From positions 1-5,869 of the forward strand of contig CANRIJ010000097.1 in NCBI GenBank assembly GCA_947630635.1: a DNA stretch of 5,869 nt, written 5' to 3'. The notes under the pieces are model-generated. The model saw only the letters and a list, made by a program, of their open reading frames with translations. It did no database searches and was not told the DNA's origin. Positions 1 to 5,072 of this stretch are shown here, piece after piece. Source of the stretch: an uncultured Spirochaetaceae bacterium (GTDB taxonomy: Bacteria > Spirochaetota > Spirochaetia > Sphaerochaetales > Sphaerochaetaceae). How positions within the stretch are numbered: position 1 is the first letter of the stretch; each line of letters begins with the position of its first letter. The position numbers were made by a program, and so were the translations under genes.

Positions 1-157
1 AAAGCAAATATAGAGTGCGTGGCCCAATTAGGTATTCCAGCATCTCCAGGGTGGTGAGAAGCGCTTTCTTCTTTCCCTCTCTTATTTCTCTTATCCTTCT
101 CTCCCTCTCATTTCTATCAAGGCCTCCTACAAGGGCCACGCACTCTATATTTGCTTT
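1..157. repeat. Perfect 25-bp inverted repeat, arms 1-25 and 133-157
   Basis: Bases 1-25 are the exact reverse complement of 133-157, separated by 107 bases. Both arms lie inside the helicase reading frame. The right arm encodes the RecQ-consistent KANIECVAL; the left arm read in the same frame gives GPRTLYLL, which has no such fit. The left arm touches the window edge, so the repeat may continue outside. The inner end is sharp: 26 and 132 do not pair. It is either a real palindromic element or a fold-back chimera or assembly error at a contig end. Confidence 0.9.
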
Positions 158-409
158 TCTAAATCGCTCTTTCTGGTCATTAATAAGCGATCTGAGAGGA
201 TAGATAATAAGGCTGAGGCCTCTTTCAAGGATTATAGGTATCATAAAGCATAGGCTCTTACCTGATCCTGTAGGGAGATTTATGAGAGTTGCCTCTCTCT
301 CACGCCTCTCCTCACTCTCCAAATAGTTTCTGATAATAAGCTCTTGGTAGGGCTTGAGGTAGGTGACACCGCACCTTCTCATAGCCTCTTTTAGTCTATT
401 TTCGTCCAT
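1..409 (-). CDS. RecQ-like ATP-dependent DNA helicase, N-terminal part (3' end beyond the window)
   Basis: The minus frame is open from an ATG at 409 to the left edge (136 codons). It resembles the first RecA-like lobe of RecQ-family superfamily 2 helicases, which unwind DNA 3'-5' in recombination and repair. Residues 18-26 (LKPYQELII) fit the RecQ motif 0 with its conserved Gln. Residues 46-52 (PTGSGKS) are Walker A. Residues 68-79 (IIYPLRSLINDQ) correspond to motif Ia, usually SPLIALMKDQ. Residues 97-118 are extremely rich in Arg/Glu/Lys. The DEAH box is expected beyond the edge. The start is fixed by an in-frame TAG four codons upstream (418-416). There is no Shine-Dalgarno sequence, so the transcript may be leaderless. 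Residues from about 129 on are encoded by the left arm of an inverted repeat and do not look like RecQ, so they may be artefactual. A shorter RecQ-like or other DEAD/DEAH helicase is possible. Confidence 0.8.
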   Translation of the reverse strand, partial: MDENRLKEAMRRCGVTYLKPYQELIIRNYLESEERREREATLINLPTGSGKSLCFMIPIILERGLSLIIYPLRSLINDQKERFRKANIECVALVGGLDRNERERRIREIREGKKKALLTTLEMLEYLIGPRTLYLL

Positions 410-471
410 ATATATCTATATTCAAAAAAGCGAATATTTTCCAAAAATCGATATTGTGTTTCCATTTAGAT
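410..471. promoter_or_regulatory. A+T-rich divergent intergenic region with candidate helicase promoter and small inverted repeat
   Basis: This 62-base region separates the divergent helicase and NimA-like genes and must hold both promoters. On the minus strand TTGGAA (444-439) and TATAGA (420-415) are spaced 18 nt apart. The second box lies only 5 nt before the helicase ATG, so a transcript from it would be practically leaderless. A 6-bp inverted repeat, ATATTC (418-423) and GAATAT (432-437), sits between the two boxes and could be an operator, though short A+T-rich repeats arise by chance. I see no convincing plus-strand promoter and no Shine-Dalgarno sequence for either gene. Confidence 0.35.
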
Positions 472-936
472 ATGAGAAGAGCAGATAGAGAGATAAAGGA
501 TAGAGGAGAAATAGAGCGCCTTATCAAGAGCTTTGCAGTTATGAGAGTAGGCTACAGTGACTCAGGCGAGGCATATATAGTCCCAGTTGACTATCTTCCG
601 GAGTTTGGCGATGGCATATCACTCTATTTTCATGGAGCAGCTCAGGGAAGAAAATACGAGCTCTCCAAGAGTGTGAAGAGCGTCTCATTTGAGATGGATA
701 GAATGCTCTCTCATGCTGAGAAGAGAGAGAACGAGTTTACCACACTCTATGAATCGGTTATGGGCAGGGGGATAATAGCTGAAATCGAGGACCTGGATGA
801 GAAGAGAAGGGTGCTCAGCGCCCTTGTAAGGCGCTATTTCGAAAAAGAGCCGCTCCCATTTTCGAGTGAACTCGTTATGAGAACGGCCATATTTAAAATA
901 GATGTGACTTCAGTTCAAGCTAAACGCCACTCTTAG
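472..936 (+). CDS. NimA-like pyridoxamine 5'-phosphate oxidase-fold flavin-binding protein
   Basis: A 154-residue cytoplasmic protein of the split beta-barrel (PNPOx-like) superfamily, closest in pattern to the nitroimidazole-resistance NimA group, which binds flavin and in some members reduces nitro compounds. The sequence shows the typical start MRRADREI, then residues 35-41 (YIVPVDY), the YFHGAAQGRK block at 52-61, FEMD at 73-76, YESVMGRG at 93-100 and the closing AIFKIDV at 139-145. Length matches the family. The frame is open from a TTG at 454, but the ATG at 472 is preferred because relatives begin with MRR-DREI. No Shine-Dalgarno sequence is visible. The gene is single, divergent from the helicase and convergent with ackA, overlapping it by 4 bases. 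True substrate is unknown: many relatives are housekeeping flavoproteins with no role in drug resistance. Confidence 0.85.
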   Translation: MRRADREIKDRGEIERLIKSFAVMRVGYSDSGEAYIVPVDYLPEFGDGISLYFHGAAQGRKYELSKSVKSVSFEMDRMLSHAEKRENEFTTLYESVMGRGIIAEIEDLDEKRRVLSALVRRYFEKEPLPFSSELVMRTAIFKIDVTSVQAKRHS

Positions 937-2303
937 CACTTGCCGCCCTTGATTGAGCAGCTTGCCTTTTTTGGCGGAACTGCGATAATCCTCTCAAGCT
1001 CCGGATTCTTTTTCAGATTCTCCACAAGCGCTCTGGCTCTTGCCTTGTTCACATAGTCAGGATCCTCGAATGTGTAGTGGAAGTTCGTATGAACATCATA
1101 TGTTCCATCCATGAGAGCATGGGCATCCTCTGTCATTACCAGCTCCTCATCTGTTGGGATAACGAAGATCTTAACTGGGCTGTCATCTGCCGATATGACT
1201 GTCTCTGCATTTCTGCAATGCGATAGTGCGTTCTTTTTCTTATCAAGCTTGATTCCGATGCTCTCAAGGCCCTCGGTTGCAAGCTCTCTGATATGATCGC
1301 CCATCTCTCCGACTCCGGCTGTGAAGACAATGGCATCGATTTTTCCGATAGCAGCAGTGTATGCGCCAATATACTTCTTGATTCTATAGGCTTCCATTCT
1401 AGTTGCGAGGTCTGCTCTTTTATCGCCCTCATCAGCTGCAGCCTTTACGTCTCTTCTGTCCTGTTTGCCGCAGATTCCTACTAGTCCTGATTTCTTGTTT
1501 AAAATCGTATCCATCTCAGAGACTGTGAGACCTGTGTTGTTTGAGATATATGGGATGATTGCAGGGTCCATGTCTCCGCTTCTCGAGCCCATCACAAGTC
1601 CCTCAAGAGGAGTAAGACCCATTGATGTGTCGATTGAGACGCCATTTTTGACTGCACATGCAGATGCGCCATTTCCAATGTGGAGGATAATTACATTTGT
1701 ATCCTTGTTCTCTTTTCCCAAGAGGACTGCAGCTCTCTTTGCGCAGTAGAGGTGGCTTGTTCCGTGAAAGCCATATCTTCTTACGTTGTACTTCTCATAC
1801 CACTCGTAGGGAAGGGCATACATATATGCCTCATCCGGCATTGTCTGGTGCCAGGCTGTATCTAAGACTATTGCCTGTGGAACATTTGGCATGAGCTTTC
1901 TTGCAACCTCTATTCCCGTGATGTTGGCTGGCATGTGAAGCGGTCCAAGCGGGATGAGCTCTTTGAGCTCTTCAAGGATCTTGTCGTCAACAAGGGTCGA
2001 TTTCTTGAATTTCTCTCCTCCATGGAGAAATCTGTGTCCGACAGCTCCAATCTCGCTAAGGTCCTTTATGCATCCATATTTCTCATCTACAAGCATTTTG
2101 AGAACCAGGTCTATTGCCTCTTTGTGAGTCGGGGCTGAGAACTTTGCCTCGTATGTCTCTTTTCCAAGAGTCTTCTGTTCGATTGTGGAATATTCAAGTC
2201 CAATTCTCTCAACAAGTCCTACTGTAATGACTTCTTTCTTATCCCAGTCATAGACTTGGTATTTTGCTGAAGAGCTTCCGCAGTTAAGGGTGAGAATTAC
2301 CAT
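933..2303 (-). CDS. ackA: Acetate kinase with C-terminal extension
   Basis: Cytoplasmic enzyme interconverting acetyl phosphate + ADP and acetate + ATP, the ATP-yielding step of acetate fermentation. The 456-residue product has the ASKHA kinase signature NCGSSSAKY at 7-15, HRFLHGGEKF at 90-99, TSMGLTPLEGL at 226-236 and GSRSGDMDP at 239-247. Residues essential in Methanosarcina thermophila AckA fall at the same numbers here: Asn7, Arg91, His123, Asp148, His180, Asn211, Arg241. A Glu near 386 completes the set. The family is normally about 400 residues; here an extra tail of roughly 50 follows EDAHALMDG (392-400) and ends with Cys449 and Cys456. The ATG at 2303 has AGGAG 6 nt upstream. It is last in the minus-strand run but has its own likely promoter. 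No phosphotransacetylase gene is adjacent in the window. Confidence 0.97.
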   Translation of the reverse strand: MVILTLNCGSSSAKYQVYDWDKKEVITVGLVERIGLEYSTIEQKTLGKETYEAKFSAPTHKEAIDLVLKMLVDEKYGCIKDLSEIGAVGHRFLHGGEKFKKSTLVDDKILEELKELIPLGPLHMPANITGIEVARKLMPNVPQAIVLDTAWHQTMPDEAYMYALPYEWYEKYNVRRYGFHGTSHLYCAKRAAVLLGKENKDTNVIILHIGNGASACAVKNGVSIDTSMGLTPLEGLVMGSRSGDMDPAIIPYISNNTGLTVSEMDTILNKKSGLVGICGKQDRRDVKAAADEGDKRADLATRMEAYRIKKYIGAYTAAIGKIDAIVFTAGVGEMGDHIRELATEGLESIGIKLDKKKNALSHCRNAETVISADDSPVKIFVIPTDEELVMTEDAHALMDGTYDVHTNFHYTFEDPDYVNKARARALVENLKKNPELERIIAVPPKKASCSIKGGKC

Positions 2304-2309
2304 TTGAGT

Positions 2310-2314
2310 CTCCT
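2310..2314 (-). promoter_or_regulatory. Shine-Dalgarno sequence of ackA
   Basis: AGGAG within AAAGGAGA on the minus strand, 6 nt before the ATG at 2303. It confirms that start, which also places the NCGSSS signature at the standard distance from the N-terminus. Confidence 0.8.
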
Positions 2315-2336
2315 TTCTAGTTTATTACGGTATATG

Positions 2337-2365
2337 AGTATAAACCATTTGGTGGCGGTTGTCAG
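2337..2365 (-). promoter_or_regulatory. Sigma70-like promoter for ackA in the larA-ackA gap
   Basis: On the minus strand CTGACA (2365-2360) and TATACT (2342-2337) each match 5 of 6 consensus bases (TTGACA, TATAAT) and are spaced exactly 17 nt apart. The -35 box begins one base after the larA stop codon. Transcription would start near 2330, giving a leader of about 27 nt with the ackA ribosome-binding site. This suggests ackA is expressed independently as well as possibly by read-through from larA. No terminator hairpin lies in the 63-nt gap. Confidence 0.6.
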
Positions 2366-2366
2366 A

Positions 2367-3743
2367 CTATTGAGTGAGCGGAATGGAGTAGGGACCGGCC
2401 TCAATATAGTATATCCTCATGTCCTCAAGTCTTTTTCCCGTTCGCTTTTCTATATCCTTCAGTGCGCCCTCTATTGCCTTTGAGTAGATGTCTCTATCAT
2501 AAATTGGGGAGTCTTTTGCTAAAAAAGATCTCATATCCACACCAGGAAGAAGGGCAAAGTCCTCACTCTCTATTTGAGGTGCGAAGAAGTAGCTTTTATC
2601 CATATCTGTCTTCTTGTAGACCTTTGCCCAAAGCTGGACTTGCCACTGCTCAGGAAGAAAGACCCATGCGCTGCTCTTAATCAGATTAATGAATCTATCG
2701 CTTCCAAGAAGCTTCAATAGCGCCAGTGTCACTCTGTAGTTAGCTGAGCCGATTCTATTTCCCCTATCTGTGATATTTGCTATCTCCAAGAGGTATCCTC
2801 CCTCTTTGAGTGCGCCCAGTGCTGCAACTGCGCCCTTTGCGCACTGGTAGTGGTTTATTCCCACAAAGCCCGCGTGCGTAATGACGATATCGGACTCTTC
2901 TTCAATTTTGATCCTTACGCTCTCTACAACCTTATCACGTGCCTTCTCATGTGCCTTCTCTAGGTCCCCTGAGAAGACTCCGGTGATTCTGAAGTCTCTA
3001 TCAAGTGTTACATTCACCATGAAATCAACATGAGCAAGATGGGCTATTTCAAGGCTCTCATCGCTCACGGGGTTGCCTTTTGTATTGAGATCTCTTGAGT
3101 TTGGGTCTCCCATAAGCTCTGGGCCATGGAAGATGTAGGTGGACTCCTCTCCGATTATTCCAGGGCAGACTGCCTTTCTTCCTCCGGAGACTCCTGCCAT
3201 AAAGTGGCTTTCAACAAGGCCGGTAATGATCTTCAGATCCGCCTCTTTGTAGAGAGTGTCAATCATGGCCCTTGTGCCTCGCTTTGTCGTTCCGACGTAG
3301 CTTAGGCGCTTTTTATCCTTGGGAAGATGATTGAGGACTCTGATTTTAAGGTCCTTGATTCTCTCATCAAGCATCTCCCAGATCTCATCTTCCTCCATCT
3401 CTCTATGCATGCCAGTTGCAATGAGTATGAGTATCTCATCGCTTTTGAAGCCCGCACTTAAGAGGGTGTTGATAATCGGAAGGATAATGCCCTCTTCTCC
3501 CTTATAGGGAACGGGCCTAGTGTTGTCAGAGACGAGTATTGTCGCCTTTGCCCTCTCGTTTTTCCTCTTTTTGTCTTTGGCGATCTCCAAGAGGCTTTTT
3601 GAGCCAATTGGATTAAGAAGGGACTTCTCAATCTCGCTCTTTGGGTCCTTGAGAGGCCTCTCCTCCTTCATTTTCAAAACGATGGTATTATCAGGTAGCT
3701 CTAATGGGGAGAAATCTTCTCCAAATGGGTTTTTTACTCTCAT
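2367..3743 (-). CDS. larA: LarA-family nickel-pincer-cofactor racemase/epimerase
   Basis: A 458-residue member of the lactate racemase family (DUF2088), which uses a nickel pyridinium-thioamide-thiocarboxylate nucleotide cofactor to racemise or epimerise 2-hydroxyacids by hydride transfer. Lactobacillus plantarum LarA residues are matched at near-identical spacing: Asp73 and Arg76 in SDNTRPVP, His113 in ATGMHR, His180 in ESHFMAG, the cofactor-anchoring Lys190 in SGGRKAVCPG, nickel ligand His206, Tyr299-Gln300 and Lys303 in HYQCAKG, and Trp367 in LPEQWQVQ. The enzyme should therefore be active, but family members also act on malate, other hydroxyacids and sugar acids, so lactate is not assured. 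Start: an in-frame ATG at 3767 adds 8 residues but lies in the loop of a hairpin; the ATG at 3743 gives the usual family N-terminus (MRVKNPFG). Neither has a well-placed Shine-Dalgarno sequence. Cofactor genes larB, larC and larE are not in the window. It follows the alcohol dehydrogenase in the same operon. Confidence 0.9.
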   Translation of the reverse strand: MRVKNPFGEDFSPLELPDNTIVLKMKEERPLKDPKSEIEKSLLNPIGSKSLLEIAKDKKRKNERAKATILVSDNTRPVPYKGEEGIILPIINTLLSAGFKSDEILILIATGMHREMEEDEIWEMLDERIKDLKIRVLNHLPKDKKRLSYVGTTKRGTRAMIDTLYKEADLKIITGLVESHFMAGVSGGRKAVCPGIIGEESTYIFHGPELMGDPNSRDLNTKGNPVSDESLEIAHLAHVDFMVNVTLDRDFRITGVFSGDLEKAHEKARDKVVESVRIKIEEESDIVITHAGFVGINHYQCAKGAVAALGALKEGGYLLEIANITDRGNRIGSANYRVTLALLKLLGSDRFINLIKSSAWVFLPEQWQVQLWAKVYKKTDMDKSYFFAPQIESEDFALLPGVDMRSFLAKDSPIYDRDIYSKAIEGALKDIEKRTGKRLEDMRIYYIEAGPYSIPLTQ

Positions 3744-3757
3744 ATTTTTTAAACAGA

Positions 3758-3777
3758 AGCCCCTCATCTGAGGGGCT
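3758..3777 (-). terminator. Intercistronic hairpin between the Fe-alcohol dehydrogenase and larA
   Basis: Nine-base arms AGCCCCTCA and TGAGGGGCT flank two bases; realistically this is an 8-bp G+C-rich stem with a 4-nt loop. It lies 4 nt after the dehydrogenase stop codon. On the minus transcript the stem is followed by UCUGUUUAAAAAAU, a poor U-tract, so a partial terminator/attenuator or an mRNA-processing or 3'-end stabilising element fits better than a full terminator. The alternative larA ATG at 3767 is in the loop. Confidence 0.5.
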
Positions 3778-3781
3778 GATT

Positions 3782-5062
3782 TTACATTTCCTTTATGAGT
3801 TTGAAGTCGCCTGAGGCTGCTGCCTCTAGAATTGGAAGCATGAACTCATCAACATCATCTGCTGTCATCGGAACCGGCATATTCTGAAGCTTCATCTTCA
3901 GATCTGGGTCATGTGCTGCCTTCATTGCTCTTGGAATGTGAATTTCAACGCTGAATTTCTCAATGTCTGTGAGCTTTGTTGGGGCTCCGATAGAGGCGCT
4001 GAAATTGATCATAGCCTCAGCAACTGCCTCAGCTAGCTCTCTTCCGGATAGCGCGTCAATATCCTTGTCGGTAAAGCCATACTTTTTAAAGACACTGCCT
4101 ACGACTTTGAGCTGTTTTTGTATTGCCTTTGAGTAGAAGACAGCGTAGTAGGGGTTCATGACTCCGCATGCTGTTCCGTGTCCTACGCAGTCGACGAGGC
4201 TGAAGGATGTCATGTGTGCGCCGCTTGTGCCGCCGACCATGATTGCGTAGCCGCCAAGATCTGTCGCAAGTCCTATTGCCTCTCTTGCCTTGATATCTGC
4301 TGGGTTCTTGATTATGTCCTTTGCATACTCAAGTACTAGGCTGATTGCTGTCTCGCAGAGCTCCTTTGCCCTCTCATAATTCTCGCCCTTTGCTCCGCAG
4401 AAGACCTCGAAGGTGTGGGAGATGGCATCCAAGGCTCCATCAATTGTCACTGATAGCGGCATTGTCTTAGTGACTTTGTAGTCGAAGACGGCCTTGGCAG
4501 GGACAATTGCCGGATCGACAATCAGCTTTTTCTGACCTAAGACTGGATCTGTGATGTTTGAGTATTTGGTAAGGTGCGCTCCAGAGGAGGCAGAGGTCTG
4601 TACTGCGATTACTGGAATGAGCTTTAAAGAGGTCTCTTTTAGATACTCAGATACCTTGCCTGTTCCGAAGTAGGCATCAATTTCCGGGGTGATCTTCTCT
4701 CCGAGGGTAGCAAGCATTGATGCTGCCTTGCATGCATCGATAGTCGATCCTCCGCCTACTGCGATTATTGAGTCTGGCTTGTAATCCAGAACATAGGTTG
4801 TAAGTCTGTAGACATCCTCTCTTGGTGCATTTGGCTTTGCGTCCGGCGCTATTTTTCCACCGGCAATCTCAACTCCTGCCTCTTTCAGTGAAGCCTCAAT
4901 TTCCTCGGCAACCTCTTTCATGTAGGTTGTATTGGAGACAAGAAGTGCCTTTTTGCCAAAGCCCTTAGCGAGCTTACCTACCTCTTTTAGGCATCCAACG
5001 CCTAATGTGTAATTGGGAAATGCCTTTCTGAGAATGTCATAAGCTTTCTCAAAATTATTCAT
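3782..5062 (-). CDS. Iron-containing alcohol dehydrogenase
   Basis: A 426-residue group III (iron-dependent) alcohol dehydrogenase, a cytoplasmic NAD(P)-dependent oxidoreductase acting on an alcohol or aldehyde. The N-terminal nucleotide-binding domain carries AVGGGSTIDACKA at 101-113, and TSASSGAH follows at 156-163. The helical C-terminal domain supplies the predicted metal ligands Asp212 and His216 (DAISH), His283 (SGAHMTSFSL) and His295 (GHGTACG). The position of the extra His found near the active site in E. coli FucO (His267) is Phe287 here, as I recall for a broad SGAH-SFSLVD subgroup, so well-studied FucO or AdhB substrates should not be assumed. Length is slightly above the usual 380-400. 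It starts 8 nt after the transketolase stop with an excellent Shine-Dalgarno sequence, so the two are almost certainly co-transcribed. A glycolaldehyde-like or sulfoacetaldehyde-like product of the transketolase is a plausible but unproven substrate. Confidence 0.92.
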   Translation of the reverse strand: MNNFEKAYDILRKAFPNYTLGVGCLKEVGKLAKGFGKKALLVSNTTYMKEVAEEIEASLKEAGVEIAGGKIAPDAKPNAPREDVYRLTTYVLDYKPDSIIAVGGGSTIDACKAASMLATLGEKITPEIDAYFGTGKVSEYLKETSLKLIPVIAVQTSASSGAHLTKYSNITDPVLGQKKLIVDPAIVPAKAVFDYKVTKTMPLSVTIDGALDAISHTFEVFCGAKGENYERAKELCETAISLVLEYAKDIIKNPADIKAREAIGLATDLGGYAIMVGGTSGAHMTSFSLVDCVGHGTACGVMNPYYAVFYSKAIQKQLKVVGSVFKKYGFTDKDIDALSGRELAEAVAEAMINFSASIGAPTKLTDIEKFSVEIHIPRAMKAAHDPDLKMKLQNMPVPMTADDVDEFMLPILEAAASGDFKLIKEM

Positions 5063-5066
5063 ATCT

Positions 5067-5072
5067 CCTCCT
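5067..5072 (-). promoter_or_regulatory. Strong Shine-Dalgarno sequence overlapping the transketolase stop codon
   Basis: AGGAGG on the minus strand lies 4 nt before the dehydrogenase ATG (5062) and shares two bases with the TAG stop (5073-5071) of the upstream transketolase subunit. This arrangement indicates translational coupling of the two genes. Confidence 0.8.

Noticed and set aside
15..203. Plus-strand open frame of 62 codons near the left edge
   Set aside because: It is antisense to the helicase reading frame, is dominated by Ser/Leu/Phe from the complement of purine-rich codons, and has no ribosome-binding site.
454..471. Upstream TTG start adding six residues to the NimA-like protein
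   Set aside because: The added residues do not fit the family, which starts at MRR-DREI, and there is no Shine-Dalgarno sequence before the TTG.
957..983. Imperfect hairpin with a T6 loop that could be a terminator for the NimA-like gene
   Set aside because: The stem needs several bulges, the T-run is in the loop rather than after the stem, and it lies in the AckA tail coding sequence.
1111..2138. Several open frames of 61-98 codons overlapping ackA on both strands
   Set aside because: All are shadows of the strongly supported acetate kinase frame, without family similarity or start signals.
2462..3771. Plus-strand open frames of 72 and 83 codons antisense to larA
   Set aside because: No recognisable protein features; they arise opposite a conserved coding frame.
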